A stretch of DNA of 64,000 bases from Paraburkholderia largidicola. Its GTDB lineage: Bacteria > Pseudomonadota > Gammaproteobacteria > Burkholderiales > Burkholderiaceae. The stretch is taken from the NCBI RefSeq assembly GCF_013426895.1, contig NZ_AP023174.1:2976001-3040000 (forward strand), given 5' to 3'. Under the pieces are notes generated by a model. That model saw nothing but the letters and a program-made list of their open reading frames with translations, was not told the DNA's origin and ran no database searches. The first letter of the stretch is position 1. Every line of letters begins with the position of its first letter. The position numbers and the translations under genes are program-made. Shown here one piece after another: positions 8,628-18,869 of this stretch.

Positions 8628-8882
8628 CCCCTGCTCCCAGCTTGTGTTCTGTTCGTACCTTGTACGGCCGCGTCCAGCTTCGACCGTTCTGGCCCCCCGC
8701 CGAGCATGCGAGCCAGGCTCGTCATGCGTCAACGCCCTGTGGGTTTGCACGAGCGGGGCGTTTGCGCACGCATACTGTATTCCCGCGCCAGCCAGTGCTT
8801 ACGTAGGATGATGGCTCTGCGTAAGGCAGTTCATCCGCCAACTTCGCGCTTCCGGCAGACAGAACCATGCATCCGATGCCAG

Positions 8883-9566
8883 TTACGAGGGGCTTCCCAC
8901 ATCCGTGTCGAAACGCTTGCGAATAAAGCGGCAAGGATTGCCGCCATATACGCCTTCCGCGTCGAGCGAGCGGTGCACGACGGATAGCGGGGTCACGACA
9001 GCCGACCGGCCGATCGTCACGCCCATCTGCACGACGCACTTCGATGAAATCCACGCGCCGTCCTCGATGACGATGGGCGCGACGCGCAAATCCATGTTTG
9101 TTCGCATCTCATGCGAGCCCGCGCTCAGAAAGCTTCCTTGCGATATGCAGACATTCGAGCCGATGTGAATGGGCGCCTGGTTGTAGATCCATACGTCGAC
9201 GCCGAACCAGCAGTTGTCGCCCACGGTGAGATTCCACGGCGCCTTCACCCGCACGGGATGCACGAAGCGGCAGTTCGCGCCGATCTTCGCGCCGAACAGC
9301 CGCAACAGCGCCACGCGCACCGACGACACGGGCAGCAGCTTGTTGTTGATCACGCACGCCTCGATGAAGAACCAGATCAGCTCGACCAGGAAACCGCGCG
9401 ACGCGACGTAGTTGCCCTTGCCCGCCAGGCTCAGGTCGATCACGCGGCCCGGCGCAGAGGGCGGTGCAGGCGGCGTGGCATGCGGGTCTTTCGTGCTCGC
9501 GGCCCGATTGTCCGCAGCACGATCGTCCGCGGCCCGTCCGATCGTGGAGCTGATCGTGTTGTCCAT
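8883..9566 (-). CDS. wcaF: WcaF-like hexapeptide acetyltransferase
   Basis: A 227-residue left-handed beta-helix acetyltransferase resembling colanic acid WcaF, which uses acetyl-CoA to O-acetylate a sugar of the EPS unit. I start at 9566 with GGAGAAG four bases upstream; the longer frame is spurious. A ~40-residue Ala-rich N-terminus precedes LSLAGKGNYVASRGFLVELIW, the typical WcaF N-terminal helix. Hexapeptide turns are visible in GAKIGANCRFVHPVRVKAPW, TVGDNCWFGVDVWIYNQAP, HIGSNVCISQGSFLSAGSH (with catalytic His) and TIGRSAVVTPLSVVHRSL. It lies upstream of the GMC gene on the same strand and divergent from a secreted Ala/Gly-rich protein. Confidence 0.87.
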   Translation of the reverse strand: MDNTISSTIGRAADDRAADNRAASTKDPHATPPAPPSAPGRVIDLSLAGKGNYVASRGFLVELIWFFIEACVINNKLLPVSSVRVALLRLFGAKIGANCRFVHPVRVKAPWNLTVGDNCWFGVDVWIYNQAPIHIGSNVCISQGSFLSAGSHEMRTNMDLRVAPIVIEDGAWISSKCVVQMGVTIGRSAVVTPLSVVHRSLDAEGVYGGNPCRFIRKRFDTDVGSPS

Positions 9567-9779
9567 AGTTCTTCTCCAGTCGATGAACGCGCCTCGCCGT
9601 CCGTCCGGTGCTTCAGCCCTTGTAGCCGCTTGGCGCGCCCTGTTCTGATCGATTATCTGGCCCATGCGCGCTGATGGACGGCCGCTGTCCGCGCCGTGCG
9701 GAGTTTTGGCGGATCGAAGCAGAGTGTCCGTATCACCATGGCAGCATGGCTTCATGACGTTTGCAGGAGGAAGACGACA

Positions 9780-10397
9780 ATGGCTGCTCATCTCCGCTCG
9801 CGGCAACGCCCGGCGCGCGTGCATCCGTTGCGCGTCGGACTGCGCTCGCGCGTGCTGCTGCTCGCCGCCGCGCTGGCATCGGCGCTCGCGCTGATGCCGC
9901 ACGCGCACGCGCAGGACAATCCGGCGCAAGGCAACGGCCAGAATGCCGCCGCGCCCAAGGGCAACGCCAACGCCAATCCCAATGGCGCGCCGGCGCGCAA
10001 AACGGCTTCGCAACGCTCGCAGGAGGACGCGCAGCGTCTGCTCGGCGGTCCATCGGCGACGCTTGGCGGCTATGACCCCGGCGGCGCGACGCCCGATTCG
10101 CAACGCGATGCGCTACTCAACAGCGAGCGCATGCGCGTCGCCAAACCCAACACGCAGGCAATGGGCGGCCCCACTGCCTTAGGCGGCGGCGCGGCGCCCG
10201 CAGGTGGTGGCGCGATCCGGCGTCCCGCACGAGGCGCGGCGGCAGGCGGCGGTGCTGGCGATAACGGCGGAGCGGCGGGTGCCGCGGCACAGCGCGCCGC
10301 AGCCGTGAATGCCGCCAACGCGGGCGGTGGTGCCACGGTGTACAGCAGTCCGTATAGCGAACGAGCGGGCCGGGAAGTATTCAAATCGCCCTGGTGA
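9780..10397 (+). CDS. Secreted Ala/Gly-rich protein of unknown function
   Basis: A 205-residue protein I do not recognise. The start at 9780 follows AGGAGG, and a classical signal peptide is seen: Arg-rich n-region, LLLAAALASALALM, then cleavage after AHA before QDN. The mature part is rich in Ala, Gly, Asn and Pro with little predicted structure, and ends with YSSPYSERAGREVFKSPW, which looks more conserved than the rest. The low-complexity middle resembles periplasmic or extracellular linker proteins. It sits alone on the plus strand between two leftward EPS blocks and shares a bidirectional terminator with the wcaI-like gene. Its position suggests an accessory envelope role, without proof. 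Confidence 0.68.
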   Translation: MAAHLRSRQRPARVHPLRVGLRSRVLLLAAALASALALMPHAHAQDNPAQGNGQNAAAPKGNANANPNGAPARKTASQRSQEDAQRLLGGPSATLGGYDPGGATPDSQRDALLNSERMRVAKPNTQAMGGPTALGGGAAPAGGGAIRRPARGAAAGGGAGDNGGAAGAAAQRAAAVNAANAGGGATVYSSPYSERAGREVFKSPW

Positions 10398-10425
10398 ATC
10401 CGTCGCTTCCACAACGTAAAAAACC

Positions 10426-10472
10426 GAAGGGCCGAATCCGAACCGCTAAACACGGTTCGCATCCGGCCCTTC
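10426..10472. terminator. Bidirectional terminator hairpin between convergent genes
   Basis: GAAGGGCCG...CCGAACCG (10426-10445) pairs with CGGTTCG...CGGCCCTTC (10453-10472), a ~20-bp stem with one imperfection. An A-run lies on its left, giving a T-tract for leftward transcripts. It separates the secreted-protein gene from the convergent wcaI-like gene. Confidence 0.7.
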
Positions 10473-10498
10473 GTCCCTGCCCGCGTCGATGACGCGCG

Positions 10499-11806
10499 TC
10501 ACTCCACTTCCGACTCCTCGACCCGCGCCGACAAGATGGGCTGATTCGCCATCGACGTGGCCGCCGGCTTCGCGCCCGGTACGGCAGCGCCCGTCAACAG
10601 AGCGAGGCGCGTATCGAGCGTGAGCAGCGTCGAGAGCGGCGACAGCATCGTCTCCGCGTAACGCCGCCCTGCCGCGCCAATGGCAGCGCGTCGCGCGCCG
10701 TCTTCGGCGAGTGTCGCGATTGCGTCGACGAGTTCCCCTGTGTCCTCGGGCGGCACGATCATGCCGTTGTTCGACACGGCTTCGTAGAGCGCCGTGCCGG
10801 GGCGCGCCATGGCAATCACCGCGCCGCCGCTCGCGAGCATGCCCGTCAGCTTCGACGGCATCACGAGATCGGCTGCATCGCCGCGCTGGGGCAGCACGTG
10901 AATATCGGCGACATTCAACAGCTCGTTCAGCGATGACGCCGGCTGCAGCGGCAGGAACCGGCAGTTGGACAAACCCTCGCAACGCTTGAAGAGATCGTCC
11001 CGCGCCGCGCCGGCGCCGCAGAACACGAAGGTGATGTCGTCACGCGCAGCAAGCGCGCCCGCAGCGTCCGCAAGCGTCTCGAGACCCTGCTTCGCCCCCA
11101 TGTTGCCCGAGTACAGCACGACCGTATTGGTGGCGGGAATGCCGAGCGTCTCGCGGTATTCGCTCACGCGACCCAGCGGAAAGATGTCGCGCGTGTCGAC
11201 CCAGTTCGGCAGGAACTCCGTGTTGGCCGCGTCGACGCCTTTGCCGACCGCGCGCTCGACCATCTGGTTCGTGATCGACGACACGACGTCGAAGCGCTTC
11301 AGGACGAGCCGCTCGATCCCATATGCGATGCGCGCGGCACGCGCGCTCTTCAACAGGCCGAGATCGAAGGCGGCATCCACTTCGTAGTCCTGGACATGCA
11401 GCCACGCTTTCGCGCCCGTCACGCGTGCGAGCGCCAGCGCGCCCGGCGCGCAGGCCATGGTGGGCGCAATCAGCATCACGGCGCCAGGGCGCCAGGTGAT
11501 TTGCCTCGCGAGCAACGGCAGCGACGACAGCGCGAACGACGCGAGATGCAGCATCCGCTTCAGGCCGCTTGGCTTTGGCGGCACCCACAACGGTGCGCGC
11601 CAGATGTGCACGCCGTGCATGATGTCGCGCCGATAGCGCCACATCGAGTAGCCGCTCGCGACCTTCCAGTCGGGATAGTACGGGGGCGCGCACACGACGC
11701 GCACTTCATGACCGCACCCGGCCAGCATCTGCGCCATTTCGGCCGTGTACTTACCCGCGCCCGAAAGCTCAGGCGCGTAGTTGAGACCATAGATCAAGAT
11801 CTTCAT
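10499..11806 (-). CDS. wcaI: WcaI-like glycosyltransferase (GT4)
   Basis: A 435-residue GT-B enzyme closely resembling WcaI of colanic acid synthesis, a glycosyltransferase acting on lipid-linked intermediates at the cytoplasmic membrane. It opens with MKILIYGLNYAPELSGAGKY and has the CAPPYYPDWK, GVHIWRAPLWVPPKPSG and HVQDYEVDAAFDLGLL blocks I associate with WcaI. The C-terminal nucleotide-sugar domain carries NTVVLYSGNMGAKQGLETL and DLVMPSKLTGMLASGG. The last ~35 residues are an Ala/Ser-rich extension. It follows another glycosyltransferase by 117 bp on the same strand. Donor sugar is not determined; WcaI-type enzymes are often assigned fucose or glucose transfer. Confidence 0.86.
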   Translation of the reverse strand: MKILIYGLNYAPELSGAGKYTAEMAQMLAGCGHEVRVVCAPPYYPDWKVASGYSMWRYRRDIMHGVHIWRAPLWVPPKPSGLKRMLHLASFALSSLPLLARQITWRPGAVMLIAPTMACAPGALALARVTGAKAWLHVQDYEVDAAFDLGLLKSARAARIAYGIERLVLKRFDVVSSITNQMVERAVGKGVDAANTEFLPNWVDTRDIFPLGRVSEYRETLGIPATNTVVLYSGNMGAKQGLETLADAAGALAARDDITFVFCGAGAARDDLFKRCEGLSNCRFLPLQPASSLNELLNVADIHVLPQRGDAADLVMPSKLTGMLASGGAVIAMARPGTALYEAVSNNGMIVPPEDTGELVDAIATLAEDGARRAAIGAAGRRYAETMLSPLSTLLTLDTRLALLTGAAVPGAKPAATSMANQPILSARVEESEVE

Positions 11807-11923
11807 ATTTGACTTCCACGACGACTATCCGTCATGCGGCAGCGCACCGCGCTACGCCCTCCCCCAGCTCCCGACACGGCCCGGCACGCTCACGCCGAGA
11901 CCGCGCGTTTTCTTCCCCCCGTC

Positions 11924-13066
11924 TCAAGTACCCAGCATCAATGCACAGCCGCGCGCGATATTGGCCGCCGCCGACGGCGGATCGAAACGCCGGATCACGT
12001 CCATGCAGCGTTGCGCCGATGCTTGCGCGTCGGCGAATGCTTCCGTTGCCTTCAGCAGCGTGCGCTGCAGTCCCGCGCCGTCGCCCGCCGTGAACGCGTA
12101 GCCACTCACGCCTTCGTGCACGAGCTCGGGCACGCAGCCGCAGCTCTCGCTGACCACCACGGGACAGCCATGCGCGAGCGCCTCGTTGACGACGAGTCCC
12201 CACGGTTCGCTGCGGCTCGGCAGCACGAGGCAGGTCGCGCCGTAGTATTCGCGCGACAGCGGTTCGTCCTGCAGACTGCCGACGAACGTGATCGAGCGAT
12301 CCAAACCCAGCTCGCTGACGCGCTTGCGCAAGTCGCGTTCGAGCGGTCCCGTGCCGACGATGCGCAACTGCGGATCGGGCAGGCGCTTCGCGATGCCCGC
12401 AAACGCGTCGATCAGCGTGGTAATGCCCTTCTCTTCCGACAGCCGCCCGACGAACAGAAACACAGGCGCGTTGCCCGCGCGGTACTGCATGCGCTCGGCG
12501 AGCGCGCGCTCGGGCGAGAACGTGACGGGCAGCGCGGCCGCCTGACACGGAATGAAAATCTTGTCGCGCTTCGCGCCCAGCGACACCAGATAGTCGCGGC
12601 TGCGTTCGCCGAAACCGAAGTAGCCGTCGCACAGCGCGAAGAACACGCGCTTCGGAATCGACGTCAACAGACGCTTCGGACGATCGCGCGCCGTCGAATC
12701 GCAGAACACGGCGCGCCGTTTGCCCATCACGACGCACGCGGCGAGCATCGCCCAGTATTCGGGGCGGTGATAGCCGGGCAGCACGATCAGGTCCGACTTC
12801 GCCTTCACCACTTCCCAGACGAGACGCTTCGTCAGTTGCCAGCGCGGCACGTCCTCGTAGCAGCCGTCGAAGAGCTTGTGCATCGGGTAGCGGTGAAACG
12901 AATAGTCGACGTCCGAGAAACCAATCCGATCATGTTCCGTGTCCGCGATCTGCACCATCGAGTAGCGGATCGCGCCCGATGCCGAGATGCTGTGCAACGC
13001 GGAGAACACGGCGCCCTTGTGCCGTGACCACACAACGTTATGAAAGATCGTGACTGACGCACTCAT
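11924..13066 (-). CDS. Glycosyltransferase, GT4 family
   Basis: A 380-residue GT-B glycosyltransferase, probably adding another sugar of the EPS unit. The N-terminal domain starts MSASVTIFHNVVWSRHKG. The donor domain shows APVFLFVGRLSEEKGITTLI near residue 200 and the E-x7-E motif in SRSEPWGLVVNEALAHGCP near 295. The stop is at 11924 and the ATG at 13066. A terminator-like hairpin (13108-13155) lies between it and the upstream fcl gene, so it may have its own promoter or depend on read-through. Specificity is unknown. Confidence 0.86.
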   Translation of the reverse strand: MSASVTIFHNVVWSRHKGAVFSALHSISASGAIRYSMVQIADTEHDRIGFSDVDYSFHRYPMHKLFDGCYEDVPRWQLTKRLVWEVVKAKSDLIVLPGYHRPEYWAMLAACVVMGKRRAVFCDSTARDRPKRLLTSIPKRVFFALCDGYFGFGERSRDYLVSLGAKRDKIFIPCQAAALPVTFSPERALAERMQYRAGNAPVFLFVGRLSEEKGITTLIDAFAGIAKRLPDPQLRIVGTGPLERDLRKRVSELGLDRSITFVGSLQDEPLSREYYGATCLVLPSRSEPWGLVVNEALAHGCPVVVSESCGCVPELVHEGVSGYAFTAGDGAGLQRTLLKATEAFADAQASAQRCMDVIRRFDPPSAAANIARGCALMLGT

Positions 13067-13107
13067 TTCTTACAGTCCTTATTCAAGCGAAACTGTCGTT
13101 TCTCCCG

Positions 13108-13155
13108 GAAAAAAGAACGGACGTCACCCTAATCCCGGTCCCGGGCAACGTCCGT
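13108..13155 (-). terminator. Terminator after gmd-fcl (leftward)
   Basis: Read leftward, ACGGACGT (13155-13148) pairs with ACGTCCGT (13124-13117) around a GC-rich 23-nt loop, then TCTTTTTTCC. The T-tract and position just after the fcl stop support a rho-independent terminator, although the 8-bp stem is short for its loop. Confidence 0.55.
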
Positions 13156-13171
13156 CACCAGGAGCGGTTCA

Positions 13172-14179
13172 TCAGGCACGCGCGGCCATCGCGAACGAAG
13201 GCGCAGCGTATTTTTCTCCGTGCTTGTCTCCGAAAGTGTCTCCGTACTTCTCCTCATACTTCGCGGCGAATTCGCGATACGTATTCGCGATCCCATCCGC
13301 GAGACCAATGCTCGCGCGCCAGCCCATCTGCGCCAGCTGCGACACGTCGAGCAGCTTGCGCGGCGTGCCGTCGGGCTTGCTCGCGTCGAACTGCAACTGG
13401 CCGTCGAAACCCACTACATCGCAGATCGTCTGGGCGAGTTCGCGAATGCTCAGGTCCTCACCGACGCCGACGTTGAACACGCCCGTATTGATGTCGTGCT
13501 CGAGCACGAAGAGCGTTGCCGCCGCCAGATCGTCGACATGCAGGAACTCGCGACGCGGCGTGCCGCTGCCCCACACGGTCAGCGATTCGTCGCCGTGCAG
13601 ACGCGCCTCGTGCGCCTTGCGGATCAGCGCGGGCAGCACGTGGCTGTTCTTCAGGTCGTAGTTGTCGTTCGGACCGTAGAGGTTCGTCGGCATCAGCGCG
13701 ACATAACGCGTGCCGTACTCGCGGTTGTACGCGTCGCACAGCTTGAGACCGGCGATCTTCGCGATCGCGTACGCGTCGTTGGTCGGCTCCAGTTCCGAGG
13801 TCAGCAGATACGATTCGCGGATCGGCTGCGGACACAGCTTCGGATAGATGCACGACGAGCCGAAGAACACCAGCCGGTCGACGTTCGCGCGATACGCCGC
13901 GTGAATCACGTTGGTTTCGATCACGAGGTTCTCGTAGAGAAACTCGCCGGGCTGCGTCGCGTTCGCCAGAATGCCGCCGACGCGCGCCGCCGCGAGTAGC
14001 ACGACGCCGATCTGCTCGCTTTCGAAGAAGCGGTTCACGGCCGCCTGGTCGGTCAGGTCGAGTTCGGCATGCGTGCGCGTGACGAGGTTGCGATAGCCGC
14101 TCGCCTCGAGCTTGCGCACGAGCGCCGAGCCGACCATCCCGCGATGCCCTGCGACGAAAATGCGTGCGTTCTTGTCCAT
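13172..14179 (-). CDS. fcl: GDP-L-fucose synthase
   Basis: Converts GDP-4-keto-6-deoxy-mannose to GDP-L-fucose by 3,5-epimerisation and NADPH reduction (WcaG/Fcl). The 335-residue extended-SDR protein begins MDKNARIFVAGHRGMVGSALV with the nucleotide-binding Gly-rich loop. It has VLLAAARVGGILAN near 65, the catalytic Ser in VFFGSSCIYPKLCPQP near 105, and the YAIAKIAGLK Tyr-Lys pair near 135. GTPRREFLHVDDLA is typical. I use ATG 14179; a GTG at 14188 overlapping the gmd stop is possible. The C-terminus adds a charged repeat-like EKYGD tail. It directly follows gmd, so the two enzymes of GDP-fucose synthesis are coupled. Confidence 0.95.
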   Translation of the reverse strand: MDKNARIFVAGHRGMVGSALVRKLEASGYRNLVTRTHAELDLTDQAAVNRFFESEQIGVVLLAAARVGGILANATQPGEFLYENLVIETNVIHAAYRANVDRLVFFGSSCIYPKLCPQPIRESYLLTSELEPTNDAYAIAKIAGLKLCDAYNREYGTRYVALMPTNLYGPNDNYDLKNSHVLPALIRKAHEARLHGDESLTVWGSGTPRREFLHVDDLAAATLFVLEHDINTGVFNVGVGEDLSIRELAQTICDVVGFDGQLQFDASKPDGTPRKLLDVSQLAQMGWRASIGLADGIANTYREFAAKYEEKYGDTFGDKHGEKYAAPSFAMAARA

Positions 14180-14184
14180 GGGCG

Positions 14185-15312
14185 TCACTCGTGATGTTCC
14201 AGCGCCTTGAAGCCGGCCAGCGTGACGAGCGCATCGCGCCGCGCAATCTGGTAATCCGACAACACCATTTCCTTCACGAGCGACTCGAACGACGTGGTCG
14301 GCTTCCAGCCCAGCTTCTGGTGCGCCTTCGACGGGTCGCCGAGCAGCGTCTCCACTTCCGTCGGACGGAAGTAGCGCGGATCGACGCGCACGATCACATC
14401 GCCCGGCTGCACGCGCAATTCATTGCGGTTGCGGCGCTCGACATGTTCGACGATACCCACTTCATGCACGCCCTCGCCTTCGAAGCGCACCGCGATGCCG
14501 AGCTCCGCCGCCGCGCGCTGCACGAACTCGCGCACGCTGTACTGGACGCCCGTCGCGATCACGAAGTCTTCGGGTACTTCCTGCTGCAGCATCATCCATT
14601 GCATCTCGACGTAATCGCGCGCATGGCCCCAGTCGCGCAACGCCGAGAGATTGCCGAGATACAGCTCTTCCTGCAGACCAACCGCGATACGCGCGATGGC
14701 CCGCGTGATCTTGCGCGTCACGAAGGTTTCGCCGCGCACGGGCGACTCGTGATTGAACAGGATGCCGTTGCACGCGTAGATGCCGTACGCTTCGCGATAG
14801 TTGACCGTGGTCCAGTACGCGAACAGTTTCGCGACGGCATACGGGCTGCGCGGATAGAACGGCGTGGTCTCGCGCTGCGGCACTTCCTGCACGAGGCCGT
14901 AGAGTTCCGACGTCGATGCCTGATAGAAGCGCGTTTTCTTCTCGAAGCCACAGATGCGGATCGCTTCAAGAATGCGCAGCGTGCCGAGGCCGTCGGCATT
15001 GGCCGTGTATTCCGGTTCTTCGAACGACACGGCAACATGGCTCTGCGCCGCGAGGTTATAGACTTCGTCCGGCTTGACGCGCTGGATGATGCGCGTGAGG
15101 CTCGTCGAATCGGTCAGGTCGCCGTGATGCAGTTGCAGGCGCTGGTCCGGGTCGTGCACATCGCGGTAAAGGTGGTCGATCCGGTCGGTGTTGAACAACG
15201 ACGAGCGACGCTTGATGCCATGCACCTCGTAGCCCTTGTCGATCAACAGCTCGGCCAGATATGAGCCGTCCTGGCCGGTAATGCCGGTAATCAAGGCAAC
15301 CTTTCGAGTCAT
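14185..15312 (-). CDS. gmd: GDP-mannose 4,6-dehydratase
   Basis: Dehydrates GDP-D-mannose to GDP-4-keto-6-deoxy-D-mannose, the first step to GDP-L-fucose (or GDP-rhamnose). The 375-residue extended SDR begins [21 protein letters not shown] with the NADP loop, followed by [20 protein letters not shown]. The catalytic region is [17 protein letters not shown] with the [14 protein letters not shown]yr-Lys pair near 155. Later blocks are [19 protein letters not shown] and [20 protein letters not shown]. Length is normal to slightly long. An AAGGAG site precedes the ATG. It is upstream of fcl and downstream of wzc on the same strand, drawing substrate from ManC. Confidence 0.96.
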   Translation of the reverse strand: MTRKVALITGITGQDGSYLAELLIDKGYEVHGIKRRSSLFNTDRIDHLYRDVHDPDQRLQLHHGDLTDSTSLTRIIQRVKPDEVYNLAAQSHVAVSFEEPEYTANADGLGTLRILEAIRICGFEKKTRFYQASTSELYGLVQEVPQRETTPFYPRSPYAVAKLFAYWTTVNYREAYGIYACNGILFNHESPVRGETFVTRKITRAIARIAVGLQEELYLGNLSALRDWGHARDYVEMQWMMLQQEVPEDFVIATGVQYSVREFVQRAAAELGIAVRFEGEGVHEVGIVEHVERRNRNELRVQPGDVIVRVDPRYFRPTEVETLLGDPSKAHQKLGWKPTTSFESLVKEMVLSDYQIARRDALVTLAGFKALEHHE

Positions 15313-15371
15313 CGTATTCTCCTTGGTGGAACTGAGCGGGCGCTTTGACGCCTCACTCCGGACCCATGCGT

Positions 15372-17597
15372 TTAGCCTGCGATACTCTCGTAACCGTAAT
15401 AGCCGCCGCGATAACCCGAGCCGATGAAAGCGCCCGCCTGCGGCACGTCGGTCAACAACACCCCCTGCAAATCCACGCCGCCATTGCGCAGGCGCTTCGC
15501 CGTTTCAGCGAGCTCGCCCACCGGATGACGACCATGGCGAATCACGAGCAACGTCGTCCCGACGTGCTTGCCGATCACGGTCGAATCGGTGACGGCGAGC
15601 ACAGGCGGCGTATCGATGATGATGAAGTCGTATTGCTTCTTCAGTTCCTCGAGCATCGTCTCGAAGCGCTTGCTCATCAGCAGTTCCGAGGGATGCGAAG
15701 GCAACGAGCCCTTGGTGAGCACGTCGAGGCCCGGCAGCACGTCGCGCTGGATCGACGATTGCAGATCGCCGCCGCGCAGCACGTCCGAAAGACCCGGCTG
15801 ATGCTGCAGGCCGAAGTGCGAGTGCACGTCGCCGCGCCGCATGTCGCCGTCGATCACCAGCGTGCGTTTGGCCGTCGAGGCCACCAGCGCCGACAGGTTC
15901 ACCGACAGGAACGATTTGCCGGCATCCGGGCGCGAGCCCGTCAGCATCACGACGTTGTTCTGCTTGTCGTCGACGGACAGCTGCAGCGAGGTGCGCAGGT
16001 TGCGCACCCCTTCCACGGCGATATCCTGCGGCGCCTGCTCGGCGAGCACGTGCAGGCCGCGCCGGCGCATCATCACGTCCTGTTGCAGGCGCAGTTGCTG
16101 CTCGCTGCGCGGCACCACGGCAAACACGGGCACGCCCAGCGCGGCTTCGAGTTCGTCCGGACGTTCGACGCCGCCATACAGCGTCTTGCGAACGAACGCG
16201 AACACGATGCCGATGAACAGACCCGCACCGAAGCTGATCAGGATCACGAGCACGCGCTTCGGACGCACGGGGTCGTCGGCCGATTCGGCGAAGTCGACGA
16301 TGCGCACGTCGCCCACCTGGCCCGCCTTCGCAATGCGCAGCTGCTGCGCGCTGTTGAGCAGGTTCGTGTACAGCTCGGTATCGACATGCACGTCGCGCAA
16401 CAGGCGCAGGGCCGTCTGCTCGGTATCGGGCAGCGTCTGCACGCTCTTGCCCATCTTCCCGAGATTGCCTTGCAGCGCGGCGATTTGCGCGTCCAGTGCG
16501 GCGACGGCCGGGTGATTCGCGGTAAAGCGTTGCGACATTTCCGCGCGCTGCGTTTGCAGGTCGACGAGTTTGGTCTTGTTATCGACGATCTGCTGCAGCA
16601 GCAGCCGGCTTTCTTCGCTCAGATCGACAGTGCCGTGCTGATTGCGGAACGTGTTGTAACGCTGCTCGGCGGCATCGAGTTCCTTGCGCAGCTGCGGCAA
16701 CTGCTGGTCGAGGAACGCCAGCATGTGCTCGGCTTCCGTCGAACGGCTTTCGACGTCCTGGCGGATGAACTCGCGCGCCATGCTGTTCATGATGTCGGCC
16801 GTGAGCTTCGGATCGTGGCCTTCGAGGCTCGCGCGGATCACGCCCGACTGCAGCGTCGATTCGCCGATATCCATCGCCTTCTGCAGCCGCTCGACCGTGG
16901 TCAGCGTGGACCCGCGCGTCAGGTCGTAACGCGTGCCCGGCGCACCCGTCATTTCATCGACACGCAGCGTGATCGGGCCGGCCGGCGTTTCACGCACGAC
17001 GTTCTCGCCGACGCGCCCTTCGAGAATCGCGACGCCATCGGGATTGTTCAGCACGAAGTCGCCATTCTGTCCGGCGATCAACGTGAAGTCCTTGTCGTAC
17101 ATATCCTTCGCCGTGTCGAAGCGGGACACCTTGATGCTCTCGTTGCCCCACGCGTAGCTCGGCAACTGCAGCGCCGGCGGCAGCTTGATGCCCCACTTGC
17201 CGTTCATCAGCGGCGCGAGCAGCCCGCCGACGAAAGGCAATGTGTGCGGCCGCGCAGCGATGTCGAGGTGCAGCGACTTGACGGTCTCTTCGGTCACGAG
17301 CCGCGACTTCATCAACTCGATCTCGGCTGCCGTCGACGGCTTCGTGTCGAACATGCCTGTCAGCGGTTGCAGGCCGTCCTGCTTGTTGTTGTTTTCGGCC
17401 TTGTCGACCACATGGAACAGCACGTCCGCACGATAGACGGGCGTCGCGATGAATGCATACGCGGTGCCCAGCGCCGTGATGGCCAGCGTGATCATCAGAA
17501 TGGAGCGCCAGTTCGCGATGATGGCCTGCAGATAGTCCGTCAGGTGCATCTCGTCCGAACTGACATCCGTATAACGATTGTCAAAGTTGATAGCCAT
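15372..17597 (-). CDS. wzc: EPS chain-length regulator / tyrosine autokinase (Wzc, BceF type)
   Basis: Inner-membrane polysaccharide co-polymerase with a cytoplasmic bacterial tyrosine kinase domain. It controls chain length and works with the outer-membrane Wza channel. The 741-residue protein has a first membrane helix near residue 30 ([18 protein letters not shown]), a long periplasmic coiled-coil part (residues 60-430) and a second helix near 445 ([19 protein letters not shown]). The kinase domain has Walker [15 protein letters not shown] near 555, [10 protein letters not shown] near 585 and [15 protein letters not shown] near 660. The Tyr-rich C-terminus [14 protein letters not shown] is the expected autophosphorylation cluster. 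It is the second gene after wza, but the usual phosphatase gene between them is absent. Confidence 0.95.
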   Translation of the reverse strand: MAINFDNRYTDVSSDEMHLTDYLQAIIANWRSILMITLAITALGTAYAFIATPVYRADVLFHVVDKAENNNKQDGLQPLTGMFDTKPSTAAEIELMKSRLVTEETVKSLHLDIAARPHTLPFVGGLLAPLMNGKWGIKLPPALQLPSYAWGNESIKVSRFDTAKDMYDKDFTLIAGQNGDFVLNNPDGVAILEGRVGENVVRETPAGPITLRVDEMTGAPGTRYDLTRGSTLTTVERLQKAMDIGESTLQSGVIRASLEGHDPKLTADIMNSMAREFIRQDVESRSTEAEHMLAFLDQQLPQLRKELDAAEQRYNTFRNQHGTVDLSEESRLLLQQIVDNKTKLVDLQTQRAEMSQRFTANHPAVAALDAQIAALQGNLGKMGKSVQTLPDTEQTALRLLRDVHVDTELYTNLLNSAQQLRIAKAGQVGDVRIVDFAESADDPVRPKRVLVILISFGAGLFIGIVFAFVRKTLYGGVERPDELEAALGVPVFAVVPRSEQQLRLQQDVMMRRRGLHVLAEQAPQDIAVEGVRNLRTSLQLSVDDKQNNVVMLTGSRPDAGKSFLSVNLSALVASTAKRTLVIDGDMRRGDVHSHFGLQHQPGLSDVLRGGDLQSSIQRDVLPGLDVLTKGSLPSHPSELLMSKRFETMLEELKKQYDFIIIDTPPVLAVTDSTVIGKHVGTTLLVIRHGRHPVGELAETAKRLRNGGVDLQGVLLTDVPQAGAFIGSGYRGGYYGYESIAG

Positions 17598-17677
17598 TTG
17601 CTTGATCCATCAAAGACCGACTGTGTCGAAAGCGTTGCGTTGTTTCACCCCGTTAATGCATAACGCATACCTGCTGC

Positions 17678-18814
17678 TTACTTCGCGAGCAACGCAGCCG
17701 TCACACCGGCGTTGATTGCCGGCAGGAGCAGTGTCAACACGCGGTTGAAACGCACGAGGCTGTTGTTGTCGACATAGACGACATCCTTCGGCTGCAGCTC
17801 GAACTGGTTCGCGAGCAGCATCGAAACGGGTGAGGTCGTGTCGAGGTGATAAATCTCCGGCTTGTCGCTCGTCGAATTGCGGATGACGAAGGTCTGCTTT
17901 GCGTCGGCCGTATTCGGGTTGAAGCTGCCCGCCTGAGAGAGCGCTTCCGACAGCGACAGCTTGCCGTCGCGCATCGGCAGGATGGTCGCGGGCTTGTTCA
18001 CTTCGCCCATCAGATAGATGCCGTTCTCTTCGCGTGCCGGCACGCGCAGCATGTCGCCCGGTTGCAGGTAGATCGAGGTCGGTGCGCGGCCGCGCTTGAT
18101 CAGGTCGGGCACGTTCAGGTCGTAGGTCACGCCGTTGCGCACGAGTTCGAGACGACCCTGGTCCGCGTTCGGCGTGAAGCCGCCCGTACGGTTGATCGCT
18201 TCCGTCAGCGACATGGGGATGTCGTTGACCTGTGCCGGCCCCGGTGCGTGCACCTCGCCGTCCACATACACTTGCGACGAACGGAACGACGAGACGCGCA
18301 CCGTCACTTCAGGCTTCGAATACACCACGCTCAACTTTTTATACAGCTCTTTCTGCACGGACGCCGCGTCCTTGCCGCCCACGTGCAGCGTGCCCGCATA
18401 CGGGAACTGGACGTTGCCGTCGGCATCGACGAGAAAGCCGAGCCCCGGATCGTTCTTGCTGCTCGATGCCTGCGGCTGTCCAAGCGCGGCGGCCAGTTCG
18501 GGGTGATCCCAGACGGTGATCTGCAATACGTCGCCCGGACCGATCTTGTAGACGGGCGGCTTGTTGCTGAAGAGTCCGACCGTTTGCTGGCTCAGATCGG
18601 TCGTCTGGCCCTTCATCTTCCGCACCAGCGACAGATTGATGTCGGTGATGGGGATCTGGATCTGCTGCTCGGCCTCGGTGCTGTACTCGCCGCCCGTGTC
18701 CGGCAGCGCGGCAGGCGTGATCATCCGTTGTCCGGGTGCGAGACCGCAGGCGGAAAGCAGCAACGTCATCGACAGCACTAACGGCGCGTACACGCCTGTT
18801 CGAATGCGGTTCAT
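17678..18814 (-). CDS. wza: Outer-membrane polysaccharide export lipoprotein (Wza, BceE type)
   Basis: Forms the outer-membrane export channel for the EPS. I start the 378-residue protein at 18814, with AGGAGG seven bases upstream; the frame is open further but without a ribosome site. MNRIRTGVYAPLVLSMTLLLSAC shows a lipoprotein signal with lipobox LSAC. The polysaccharide-export domain includes KIGPGDVLQITVWDHPELA near 110, and two SLBB-like repeats follow: MSLTEAINRTGGFTPNADQG and LSLSEALSQAGSFNPNTAD. The final hydrophobic VLTLLLPAINAGVTAALL could be the C-terminal helix that lines the pore. It lies 80 bp upstream of wzc. Confidence 0.94.
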   Translation of the reverse strand: MNRIRTGVYAPLVLSMTLLLSACGLAPGQRMITPAALPDTGGEYSTEAEQQIQIPITDINLSLVRKMKGQTTDLSQQTVGLFSNKPPVYKIGPGDVLQITVWDHPELAAALGQPQASSSKNDPGLGFLVDADGNVQFPYAGTLHVGGKDAASVQKELYKKLSVVYSKPEVTVRVSSFRSSQVYVDGEVHAPGPAQVNDIPMSLTEAINRTGGFTPNADQGRLELVRNGVTYDLNVPDLIKRGRAPTSIYLQPGDMLRVPAREENGIYLMGEVNKPATILPMRDGKLSLSEALSQAGSFNPNTADAKQTFVIRNSTSDKPEIYHLDTTSPVSMLLANQFELQPKDVVYVDNNSLVRFNRVLTLLLPAINAGVTAALLAK

Positions 18815-18869
18815 GGCAGTTCCTCCTAACTCGGGAGCTTGGTCCTTGTTCATTGGCTTGCTCCCCGTC

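Noticed and set aside
15345..17663. Long plus-strand open frame opposite wzc
   Set aside because: Its translation is Arg/His/Gln-rich with no motifs, typical of the antisense frame of a high-GC gene. The wzc reading has all kinase motifs.
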